Shown one piece after another: positions 26,473 to 35,167 of a DNA stretch of 64,000 nt. This DNA is from Janibacter alkaliphilus (lineage in GTDB: Bacteria; Actinomycetota; Actinomycetes; Actinomycetales; Dermatophilaceae): NCBI RefSeq assembly GCF_013408565.1, contig NZ_JACBZX010000001.1, positions 992,001-1,056,000 on the forward strand, in the 5' to 3' direction. The position numbers were made by a program, and so were the translations under genes. The notes under the pieces were generated by a model. That model saw nothing but the letters and a program-made list of their open reading frames with translations. It searched no databases and was not told the DNA's origin. Numbering within the stretch: position 1 is the stretch's first letter; the number at the start of each line of letters is the position of its first letter.

Positions 26473-27483
<1,011 letters not shown>

Positions 27484-27630
27484 GTCGTCCCTCTCGGTCG
27501 TGGCGCACCCTGGTGGGTACCTCGGTGCGGATGCGTGGCCACTCTACGAGGCAGGGACCGATCCGGACACGGGGAGCGCTCCCCCTGGGGACCACCGGCC
27601 ACCGCCCCTCCCGCGCCGCCCCCTCCCCTT

Positions 27631-27877
27631 GCGCAACTGCCCGGGCAAATCCCGCCCCTGTGCGCAACTGCCCGGGCAAATGTCGACCGGACCCCGCAAC
27701 TGACCGGGCAAATCCCCATCCCCGTGCGCAACTGCCCGGGCAAATCCCGCCCCTGTGCGCAACTGCCCGGGCAAATGTCGACCGGACCCCGCAACTGACC
27801 GGGCAAATCCCCATCCCCGTGCGCAACTGCCCAGGCAAATGTCGGCCGGACCCCGCAACTGCCCGGGCAGTTGCGGG
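27631..27877. repeat. phased CCCGGG-palindrome repeat array, locus B
   Basis: Eight copies of a 20-bp arm, consensus GCGCAACTGCCCGGGCAAAT, have centres at 27640, 27671, 27703, 27735, 27766, 27798, 27830 and 27862, so spacing is 31-32 bp throughout. The last copy is a full palindrome, GCAACTGCCCGGGCAGTTGC at 27855-27874, whose symmetry extends over 27852-27877. The 11-12-bp spacers themselves recur with a 95-bp higher-order period (27631 and 27726). Two copies have ACCGGG and one CCCAGG in the centre. The array fills the 533-bp gap between the moxR start and the PucR-type regulator; apart from the promoter at 27981-28010 I see no other element there. Confidence 0.92.
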
Positions 27878-27980
27878 TGAGGGGTAGGGGGAAGGGGGAG
27901 AGGGGATGCCCCGGTCTGTACCCGGAGAACAGATCAGCATACCCCGAGGGGCAGCCTGACCTGCGCATCTGCTGCTCATG

Positions 27981-28010
27981 TTGTGTGCCTGAGCACAAGA
28001 CCCCGATAAT
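27981..28010 (+). promoter_or_regulatory. leaderless promoter with inverted repeat for the PucR-type regulator
   Basis: TTGTGT (27981-27986) and GATAAT (28005-28010), 18 bp apart, fit -35 and -10 elements, and the ATG follows only six bases after the -10 box, so the mRNA would be leaderless. TTGTG (27981-27985) and CACAA (27994-27998) form an inverted repeat covering the -35 and spacer, a plausible autoregulatory site. Confidence 0.5.
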
Positions 28011-28016
28011 CCGTCC

Positions 28017-29228
28017 ATGCTGCGCACCGCACGCCCCTGGCGGGACCTGCCCCCGGATCTCGCCGAGCTGGTCTCCGGGGCGCTGGCTGCGCCGGTGCCG
28101 GACGACATCACCGCGGTGCTCGCGCCGATGGTCGTCGAGCAGCTCGGGCCCGGCTCGACCGCGGTCAACGTCCGCGAGGACGTGCACGCCGGAGTCGCCC
28201 AGGCGCTGCGCCGGTTCCCGCGGCTGGTCGGCCGCGACGAGCCCGCGCTCACCCCCCCGGAGCAGGAGCTCTACGCCGACATCGGCGCCAACGAGGCCCG
28301 CGAGGGTCGCAGCCTGGAGATGCTGCTGGCGATCTACCGCACCGGCGCCCGGCTGCTGCTGGACGCCATGCTGGCCGCCCTGGACGAGCACGGCCGGCTC
28401 GAGCTGCGGACCGTCTCCGGTCTCACCAGCGCGGTCTTCGCCTTCGCCGACGCGGTGGTCGCGGCGAGCGCCGAGGGATACGCCTCCGACTCCGACGCGC
28501 GCAGCGCCGAGCGGCAGTGGCGCTGCCGCCGGCTGGCCACCCAGCTGCTCGAGGGGGTGGCCGACACCGAGACCGTCGAGCTGTCCGCGAAGGCCGCCGG
28601 CTGGCAGGTCCCCGACCGGGTGCAGGTGGTGCTCGCCCGCGAGATGACGCTGGAGGCCGCGCTGGACCTGCTCGGCTCCAGCGCGCTCGTCGTCGAGCGC
28701 GAGTGCGGCACCGTGGCCATCGTCACCGCCCCCTTCGACCCGACGGTGCTGGACGAGGCCGCGCCGAAGGGCGTCGTCCTCGGCACCGAGGTGCCGGTGG
28801 CCGAGCTGCCCGCGTCGCTGCACCTGGCCGAGCGCACCGCCACGATCAGCGACCTCGCCGCGGCCGACGGCACGCCGCTGCCGCGGTTGCTGCACGCCGA
28901 CGAGAGGCTGGGGGCGATCGCGGTCAGCGGCGACCCGACCGCGCTGGCCGCCCTCGCCGAGCGGCGGCTGGCCCCGCTGGCCCAGCTGCGCGACGGTCAG
29001 CGCGAGCGGCTGCTGGAGACCCTGCACGCCTGGATCCGGCACTGGGGCCGCCGGGCGGACGTCGCCGCCGAGCTGGACGTGCACCCGCAGACGATCGGTT
29101 ACCGGATGGGCACGCTGCGCTCCGTGCTCGGCGACGACCTGGAGGATCCGACCGCGCTGCACGAGCTGGCCCTGGTCCTGGGGGCCTGGGCGGACGCGCA
29201 CCAGCCGCTGCCACCATCGGTGGTGTGA
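28017..29228 (+). CDS. PucR-type helix-turn-helix regulator
   Basis: A 403-residue protein. The C-terminal 60 residues hold the PucR helix-turn-helix: LLETLHAWIRHWGRRADVAAELDVHPQTIGYRMGTLRSVLG, with the H-P-x-T-[IV]-x-Y-R-[ML] signature. The N-terminal half contains an all-helical region (NEAREGRSLEMLLAIYRTGARLLLDAM) often found in actinobacterial members, and the middle is a degenerate GGDEF-like fold. These regulators usually control adjacent transport or catabolic genes. The stop overlaps the MATE exporter start (GTGA), so both are co-transcribed. Confidence 0.88.
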   Translation: MLRTARPWRDLPPDLAELVSGALAAPVPDDITAVLAPMVVEQLGPGSTAVNVREDVHAGVAQALRRFPRLVGRDEPALTPPEQELYADIGANEAREGRSLEMLLAIYRTGARLLLDAMLAALDEHGRLELRTVSGLTSAVFAFADAVVAASAEGYASDSDARSAERQWRCRRLATQLLEGVADTETVELSAKAAGWQVPDRVQVVLAREMTLEAALDLLGSSALVVERECGTVAIVTAPFDPTVLDEAAPKGVVLGTEVPVAELPASLHLAERTATISDLAAADGTPLPRLLHADERLGAIAVSGDPTALAALAERRLAPLAQLRDGQRERLLETLHAWIRHWGRRADVAAELDVHPQTIGYRMGTLRSVLGDDLEDPTALHELALVLGAWADAHQPLPPSVV

Positions 29229-30610
29229 GCCAGCCCCGAGCCAGCGGTCAGTCCCGACCGAGCGAGCCGCCCCGGCCGCCGACCGAGGTGACCGCGGGTC
29301 CGCGCGAGGTGCTCTCGCTGGCGGTGCCGGCCTTCCTCGCGCTCGTCGCCGAGCCACTCTTCCTGCTCGTCGACTCCGCGGTGGTCGGCCGGCTCGGGGT
29401 CACCCCGCTGGCCGGGCTCGGCGCGGCCAGCGCGGTGCTGACCAGCGTGGCCGGGCTCTTCGTGTTCCTCGCCTACGGCACCACCGCGGCGGTGGCCCGA
29501 CGGATGGGCGCCGGTCAGGAGCGGGACGCCGCCGAGGACGGCTGGTCCGGGATCTGGCTGGCGCTGCTCATCGGCCTGGCCGCCGCGGCGGTCACCGGCG
29601 GCGCGGCCCGTCCGCTGGTGGAGGCCGTCGGCGGCTCGCCGGAGGTGGTCGAGCAGGCGAGCACCTACCTGCGGATCAGCGCCCTCGGGCTGCCCGCGAT
29701 GCTGCTGGTGCTGGCCGCCACGGGGGTGCTGCGCGGGCACCTGGACACCCGCACCCCGCTGGTCGTCGCCACGGTCGGCTTCACCGGCAACGCCGTGCTC
29801 AACGTCGTGCTCGTGCACGGCGTGGGGCTGGGCATCGCCGGCGCCGCCTGGGGGACGGTGATCGCCCAGGTCGGGATGGCCGTGGCGCTCGTCGCCGTGG
29901 TCGCCCGGCACGGCCGCCGGGTGGGCGCCTCGGTGGCGCTACGACCCTCCAGGGTGCTGGCCTCGGCCGCCGACGGCGTGCCGCTGCTGGTACGCACCCT
30001 GGCGCTGCGGGCGGTGCTGCTGCTCACCGTGGCGACGGCCGCCTCCTTCGGCGACGTGCCGCTGGCCGCCCACCAGGTGACCTCGACGGTCTGGTCGACC
30101 CTGGTCTTCGCCCTCGACGCCATCGCCATCGCCGCCCAGGCGCTCACCGGCCGCGCGCTCGGGGCCGGCGACGCCCCCGCGGTGCGGCGGGCCACCACGC
30201 TGATGATGCGCTGGGGACTCTGGTCCGGCGTCGCGGTCGGGGTGCTGGTGGCGCTGGTCCACCGGGTGCTGCCGGCCGCCTTCACCCAGGACCCGGACGT
30301 CCGGTCGGCGATCGCCGCCGCGCTGCTCGTCGTCGCCGTCAGCCAGCCGCTGGCCGGGGTGGTCTTCGTCGCCGACGGCGTGCTCATCGGCGCCGGCGAC
30401 GGGCGCTGGCTGGCGGTGGCGAGCACCGTCACCCTGATCGCCTACCTGCCCATGCTGCTGCTGGCCCGCGAGGTCGGCCAGGGACGGACCGCGCCGGAGG
30501 CCATGGTCGTCCTGTGGATCGCCTTCAGCGGCTTCATGCTGGTGCGCTGGGGGACGCTGTGGTGGCGGCTGCGCGGGGACGGCTGGCTGGTCACCGGGGC
30601 CAGCCGCTGA
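29225..30610 (+). CDS. MATE family efflux transporter
   Basis: A 461-residue membrane protein with about 12 helices. Landmarks are LAVPAFLALVAEPLFLLVDSAVVGRLG (TM1), VFLAYGTTAAVARRMGAG and the second-half repeat LAAHQVTSTVWSTLVFALDAIAIAAQALTGRALGAG, typical of the DinF-like branch of MATE exporters. It exports cationic drugs or metabolites against Na+ or H+. The GTG at 29225 overlaps the PucR-type regulator stop, which suggests direct control by that regulator. Confidence 0.92.
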   Translation: MSQPRASGQSRPSEPPRPPTEVTAGPREVLSLAVPAFLALVAEPLFLLVDSAVVGRLGVTPLAGLGAASAVLTSVAGLFVFLAYGTTAAVARRMGAGQERDAAEDGWSGIWLALLIGLAAAAVTGGAARPLVEAVGGSPEVVEQASTYLRISALGLPAMLLVLAATGVLRGHLDTRTPLVVATVGFTGNAVLNVVLVHGVGLGIAGAAWGTVIAQVGMAVALVAVVARHGRRVGASVALRPSRVLASAADGVPLLVRTLALRAVLLLTVATAASFGDVPLAAHQVTSTVWSTLVFALDAIAIAAQALTGRALGAGDAPAVRRATTLMMRWGLWSGVAVGVLVALVHRVLPAAFTQDPDVRSAIAAALLVVAVSQPLAGVVFVADGVLIGAGDGRWLAVASTVTLIAYLPMLLLAREVGQGRTAPEAMVVLWIAFSGFMLVRWGTLWWRLRGDGWLVTGASR

Positions 30611-30674
30611 CGCCGCTGACGTCACCGCGAGCCAACCTCACCGCGAGCCGACCTCACCGCGAGCGCGCCCAGGC

Positions 30675-31623
30675 TCAGCCGGTGACGAGCCGCAGCAGCG
30701 CGGTGCGGAACTCCTCCAGCCGCTCGACGTGCGGGGAGTGCCCGCAGCCCTCGAGCTCGACCTCGGTGACCTCGCCGCCGCCGTCGCGGTAGCGGGCCAG
30801 CACGTCGCGGATCTGCTGCTTCATCGGCTGCGGCGGGGCCTCCTCCTCACCCGGCCAGCCGGGCACCGCACCGGCCTTGCCGAGCATGCAGAAGTCGAAG
30901 AAGGACTGGTCGCTGACGATCACGTCCTCGCTGCCGTGGATCCACAGCACCGGCGGCTTGGGGTCCGCCTCGACGATCCCGGAGGTGTCCACCAGGGTCG
31001 GGGCCATCGTGTTGAGCACCCCACCGGTCCCCGGCGCGAAGCCGGGCCAGTGCTCGCTCTCGGTCCCGTCGCCAGCACCGAGCGCGGGCTGTTCGGCGAC
31101 TCGTCGGTGGTGTCCCCTGCGGCCAGCCGGGCGACGAAGTCCTGGTTCGCCCCGGTGCCGCCGGTGCCGGCGCCGTCGGGGGTGCGCAGCGAGCCGTCGG
31201 CGAGGGTGCCGCCGACGCCGAAGGGCGACATCGTCGCCGAGAGGGTCAGCGAGGCGACGAGGTCCGGACGGTCGATGAGCAGCTGCATGATGATCCCGCC
31301 GCCCATCGGCCAGCCGACGAGGTGCGCCCGGGTGATGCCGAGGGCGTCGAGCACCGCGGCGACGTCGTCGGAGTCGTCGCGCAGGCCGCGGGTGGCGTCC
31401 ACGCCGAGGCTCTGCGAGCCGCCGAAGCCGCGCAGGTCGATGGCGTAGGAGCTCACCGGCAGCGACTGCATGAGCGGCTGGAAGAAGATCGAGCTGGAGA
31501 CGTTGCCGTGCACCAGCACCACCGGCGGGCCCTGGTGGTCGTCCCCCTCCACCTGGAGCACCTGGCGCGGTAGCGGTCGGTGGGCACCTCGGTGGCGGTG
31601 ACGCCGTCGAGCAGGGTGGTCAT
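30675..31623 (-). pseudogene. alpha/beta hydrolase with two frameshifts
   Basis: Three consecutive frames read as one hydrolase. It starts MTTLLDGVTATEVPTDRY at 31623, moves near 31567 into VLQVEGDDHQGPPVVLVHGN, continues through GWPMGGGIIMQLL (nucleophile elbow region) to about 31075, then moves again into GFAPGTGGVLNTMAPTLVD and ends with the catalytic-His segment LEGCGHSPHVERL at 30675. Each junction needs one extra base, so two single-base deletions explain everything. The elbow reads G-W-P-M-G-G, with Pro instead of the nucleophilic Ser. Its ATG overlaps the stop of the upstream hydrolase (ATGA). Either a decaying gene or two assembly errors. Confidence 0.8.
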
Positions 31624-32531
31624 GCGGTCTCCTCCTGGCGGGTGATGGTGGCGGCGACCTGACGGGCCCCCGCCTGGGCGAGCACGATCCCGTAGTGATT
31701 GACGTCGGGGACCTCGCGGATCTCGACGTGCTCCAGCTCCTCGTCCCAGCGCTGCAGCCAGGCCGGCGGGTACATCCCCGCGCTCTCGTCGAAGAGCCCG
31801 CGCGGGGCGGTGAGCAGCGGCACCGGGCCGGGCAGCCCCCGCAGCGCGGCGACGTACTCCTCGGGGCCGGTCAGCTCGTCGGCGTTGAGCCGGGCGGCCT
31901 CGGGCCGGGCGGCCGGGGTCATCGCCGGCGGCCCGCCGACGAGGTCGCCGTCGACGTAGGCGCGCGCGTAGTCGTCCCACAGCGCCCCGATCGCCGGGTG
32001 CGCCTGCCAGAAGCGGTGGTAGGACTCGCGGTCCGGGAAGGTCGTGGTCAGCCGCTCGAAGACCGGACCGAGCAGCTCGGCCGGGGTGGGGACGCTGCCG
32101 TCCTCCCGCGGCGGCGCCGGCGGCAGCGGCAGCCCGCCGTCGACGAGGACGAGCCGCTCCACCTTCTCCGGGTGACGCTCGGCGAAGCGGACGGCGACGA
32201 AGGCCCCCATGCTGTGCCCGACGACCACCGCCCGGTCCACCCCGAGCTCCTCCAGCACCCGGGCCAGGTCGTCGGCGTGCTGCACCAGCCCTCCGGGCGG
32301 CAGGTCGCGCGACCCCCCGCGGCCGCGCAGGTCGGGGGCGATGACGCAGCGGTCCGGGAGCAGCTCGGCCAGCCGCGCCCAGCACATGAGGTTGGCGGTG
32401 ATCCCGTGGATCGCCAGCACCGGGATCCCCCCGGCGTCGGGCCGCCAGCGGCCCACGTGGATCGGCCCGTCGTCGAGCCCGATCTCGGTCGTCTCCGGCG
32501 GCTGGGGGCCGCTGCCGACGTGCTGATCCAT
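31620..32531 (-). CDS. alpha/beta hydrolase
   Basis: A 303-residue protein with the complete hydrolase pattern: PVLAIHGITANLMCWARLAELL, VIAPDLRGRGGSRDLP, nucleophile elbow VVVGHSMGAFVAVRFAE, and His in VPDVNHYGIVL. No signal peptide is visible. GAAGGAG stands in front of the ATG at 32531. It is translationally coupled to the frameshifted hydrolase downstream, so the two probably arose as a functional pair. Substrate unknown. Confidence 0.87.
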   Translation of the reverse strand: MDQHVGSGPQPPETTEIGLDDGPIHVGRWRPDAGGIPVLAIHGITANLMCWARLAELLPDRCVIAPDLRGRGGSRDLPPGGLVQHADDLARVLEELGVDRAVVVGHSMGAFVAVRFAERHPEKVERLVLVDGGLPLPPAPPREDGSVPTPAELLGPVFERLTTTFPDRESYHRFWQAHPAIGALWDDYARAYVDGDLVGGPPAMTPAARPEAARLNADELTGPEEYVAALRGLPGPVPLLTAPRGLFDESAGMYPPAWLQRWDEELEHVEIREVPDVNHYGIVLAQAGARQVAATITRQEETA

Positions 32532-32734
32532 CCCCGCTCCTTCGCGTGAGGGCACGTGCGCTGTGCCGCCGATCACCCTAACCGCATCATGTGCGGCCGG
32601 ACCGGTCGTTCCGGGGGACGGTGGGCGCATGCACGCTCGCCGGGCCGACGGATCTTCGGCTCAGGTCACAGCCAGGCAACATTACCGCGCGGTCCGTTGC
32701 GCCCCAGGTCACAACAGGAGTTCCCTCAGTCCTC

Positions 32735-34357
32735 ATGATCAGCACCCTGGCCACACTCACGCCACCAGCCGCGGAGAGCGGCACCCTGACCGACATCGAG
32801 AACGCCATCAACGATGTCTTCGGACCGTTCGCCGACTGGCTCGCCAGCTGGGTCTTCTACGCCATCCCGCTGCCCGGGGGGCTCGAGCTGCCGATCGTCG
32901 TGCTGTGGCTCGTCGCCGCCGGCGTCATCATCAGCACCTACTTCGGCTTCATCCAGTTCCGCGGCTTCAAGATCGCCACCGAGGTCGTCCGCGGCAAGTT
33001 CTCGCACCCGGACGACCCGGGCGAGATCACCCACTTCCAGGCGCTCTCCTCGGCGCTGTCCGGCACCGTCGGCCTCGGCAACATCGCCGGTGTCGGTGCG
33101 GCCATGGCGCTCGGTGGTCCGGGCGCCTGCTTCTGGATGATCGTCTGCGGGCTGCTCGGCATGGCGACGAAGTTCGCCGAGTGCACCCTCGGCGTGAAGT
33201 ACCGGACCATCCACGAGGACGGCACGGTCTCCGGCGGTCCCTTCAAGTACCTGCCGATCGCCTTCGGCAAGCTGGGCCGGATCCCGGCGCTGATCCTCAC
33301 CGGCATCTTCGCCATCGCGATCTTCGGCTTCGGCGTCGGCGGCGGCAACATGTTCCAGGCCAACCAGACCTTCGTCCAGGCCAAGGACGTCACCGGCGGT
33401 GACGACGGCCCGCTCGGCAGCGACGGTGCGGCGCTGATCTTCGGCATCGTCCTGGCCCTGCTCGTCGGCGCGGTGATCCTCGGTGGCATCAAGTCGATCG
33501 CCCGGGTCACCAGCAAGCTGGTCCCGGTCATGGGCATCACCTACGTCATCGCCTGCCTCTTCGTCATCCTCTTCAACGTCGGCCACATCCCGGCGGCGCT
33601 CGGTGACATCGTCAGCGGTGCCTTCAGCCCGGAGGCCGGGCTCGGTGGTTTGGTCGGTGTGCTGATCGTCGGCTTCCAGCGCGGTGCCTTCTCCAACGAG
33701 GCCGGGCTCGGCTCGGCGCCGATCGCGCACTCCCCGGTGAAGACCCGACGTCCGGTCTCGGAGGGCTTCGTCGCCCTGCTCGAGCCCTTCATCGACACGG
33801 TCGTCATCTGCACCATGACCGCGCTGACGATCATCATCGCCGACGCCCCCTCCTACCGGGAGGGCATCGAGACGGTGAAGAGCGGCGGCGACGCCCCCGA
33901 CGGCGTCACCCTCACCTCGGACGCCTTCGAGACCTTCCTGCCGTGGTTCCCGACCCTGCTGGCGATCGCGGTGCTGCTCTTCGCCTTCTCCACGCTGGTC
34001 ACCTGGAGCTACTACGGGCAGAAGGCCTGGGAGTTCTTCTTCGGCCGCAGCACCCCGTCGGTGGCGATCTACAAGCTCATCTTCTGCACGTTCACCGTCA
34101 TCGGCACCGTGCTGACCTTCGCCCAGGTCCTGAGCATGACCGACTCGTTCCTCTTCATCTGCGGCTTCGTGAACCTGCTCGGTATCTACATGCTGCTGCC
34201 GGTGATCAAGAAGGAGATGACGGAGTACCTGGCCGACCGCAAGTCGGGCCGGCTCTACGAGCTCGGCGCGGACGACGAGGCCCACCTGGCCCAGATCCGC
34301 GAGGAGCAGGGCAACACCGGCGAGCTGCCCCGGATGAAGTCGACCGACAACGACTGA
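32735..34357 (+). CDS. alanine/glycine:cation symporter (AGCS family)
   Basis: A 540-residue membrane protein with landmarks of the sodium:alanine symporters: TYFGFIQFRGF, ALSSALSGTVGLGNIAGVGAAMALGGPGACFWM, FGVGGGNMFQANQ and FQRGAFSNEAGLGSAPIAH. The family imports alanine or glycine with Na+. The ATG at 32735 begins shortly before the first helix; AGGAG is 14 bases upstream, a rather long spacing. The 203-bp divergent region toward the hydrolase shows no clear operator. A strong hairpin terminator follows the gene. Confidence 0.94.
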   Translation: MISTLATLTPPAAESGTLTDIENAINDVFGPFADWLASWVFYAIPLPGGLELPIVVLWLVAAGVIISTYFGFIQFRGFKIATEVVRGKFSHPDDPGEITHFQALSSALSGTVGLGNIAGVGAAMALGGPGACFWMIVCGLLGMATKFAECTLGVKYRTIHEDGTVSGGPFKYLPIAFGKLGRIPALILTGIFAIAIFGFGVGGGNMFQANQTFVQAKDVTGGDDGPLGSDGAALIFGIVLALLVGAVILGGIKSIARVTSKLVPVMGITYVIACLFVILFNVGHIPAALGDIVSGAFSPEAGLGGLVGVLIVGFQRGAFSNEAGLGSAPIAHSPVKTRRPVSEGFVALLEPFIDTVVICTMTALTIIIADAPSYREGIETVKSGGDAPDGVTLTSDAFETFLPWFPTLLAIAVLLFAFSTLVTWSYYGQKAWEFFFGRSTPSVAIYKLIFCTFTVIGTVLTFAQVLSMTDSFLFICGFVNLLGIYMLLPVIKKEMTEYLADRKSGRLYELGADDEAHLAQIREEQGNTGELPRMKSTDND

Positions 34358-34370
34358 TCCTGGCTCGTCA

Positions 34371-34417
34371 CGGACGAGGGCCCGGTCACCCGCGAGGGGT
34401 GGCCGGGCCCTCGTCCG
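34371..34417. terminator. bidirectional hairpin terminator
   Basis: CGGACGAGGGCCCGG (34371-34385) pairs perfectly over 15 bp with CCGGGCCCTCGTCCG (34403-34417). It lies between the AGCS gene (ends 34357, plus) and the minus-strand gene ending at 34442, so it can serve both directions. Confidence 0.85.
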
Positions 34418-34441
34418 ACTCGGGGGCGACCGGGTCGCGGA

Positions 34442-35086
34442 TCAGAGCACCGCCGGCCGGGCGCTCTCGACGTAGGAGTGCCAGCCGGAGCCGGCGAGCG
34501 CCGCGACGACCCGCTCGCGACCGGCCGGGCCCTCGGCGGTGATGACCGCGAGCTCGCTCGGGCGCAGCGGGACGAGGGTGAGCAGCCGGACCTGTCCGCC
34601 GTCGAGGGTCAGGCTGTCCGCGCGCCCCGGCAGCGGCACCCCCAGGAGCACCCCGAGCCGGCCGCCGGAGACCCAGTCCGCGGGGGCGCCGGCGCCGGAG
34701 AGCTCCAGCGACAGCACCCCGTGCCGCTCCAGCGCCGCCCCCAGGCCGGCGCCGTCCGGCGCGACGGCCTCGACCGCCTCCTCGAGGACACCCTGCAGCC
34801 AGCGCGCCTCCGCGGGCAGCGGCGCCTCGGCCAGCTCGCGACCCTCGACGTAGATCTCCACGCCCAGGCCGGTCGGCCGGTCCTGGCCGGGGTCGCTCAG
34901 GCCGTCGGTGGTGACGATGCCGGTGTGCTCGGTGCGCACCTGCAGGTACTCGGCGGACCCGCCCGGCCACAGGGCCGAGGTGTCCTCGCCGACCGGGTCG
35001 AGGTGGCTGCCCAGCTCGCCGACGCTGCGCCAGAGGTCGTCGCGGAGGTCACGGCTGCGGTCTGCGTCATGGCTCACGACCCCCAT
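34442..35086 (-). CDS. hypothetical protein (possibly SUFU-like)
   Basis: A protein of about 214 residues without signal peptide or membrane helix. It has mixed alpha/beta character, with GLGVEIYVEGRELAEAPLP, LSLELSGAGAPADWVSGGRLGVLLGVPLPG and VRLLTLVPLRPSELAVI. The pattern recalls bacterial suppressor-of-fused-like proteins, but I cannot confirm this. The start is uncertain: ATG at 35086 or GTG at 35077. It lies between two strong terminators and so is a single transcription unit. Confidence 0.65.
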   Translation of the reverse strand: MGVVSHDADRSRDLRDDLWRSVGELGSHLDPVGEDTSALWPGGSAEYLQVRTEHTGIVTTDGLSDPGQDRPTGLGVEIYVEGRELAEAPLPAEARWLQGVLEEAVEAVAPDGAGLGAALERHGVLSLELSGAGAPADWVSGGRLGVLLGVPLPGRADSLTLDGGQVRLLTLVPLRPSELAVITAEGPAGRERVVAALAGSGWHSYVESARPAVL

Positions 35087-35105
35087 CCTGCCGCAGCGGG
35101 GCACG

Positions 35106-35139
35106 CGAGGGGCCCGACCCTGGTGGGTCGGGCCCCTCG
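35106..35139. terminator. hairpin terminator after the DUF3352 gene
   Basis: CGAGGGGCCCGACCC (35106-35120), loop TGGT, and GGGTCGGGCCCCTCG (35125-35139) form a perfect 15-bp stem. It lies just past the stop of the minus-strand DUF3352 gene and upstream of the next minus-strand gene. Confidence 0.88.
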
Positions 35140-35167
35140 GACCGTGCGCCGGTGGGTGCGGTGCGGC

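Noticed and set aside
27631..27877. CRISPR array
   Set aside because: Spacers are only 11-12 bp and themselves repeated, the repeat centre is palindromic, and no cas genes are nearby.
27544..28252. Apparent proteins with repeats such as CPGSCARG on the minus strand
   Set aside because: They are translations of the intergenic palindrome array; no start signals, and the repeat period is not a multiple of three throughout.
32532..32734. Glycine riboswitch upstream of the AGCS symporter
   Set aside because: The conserved glycine-aptamer motifs were not found in this 203-bp region.
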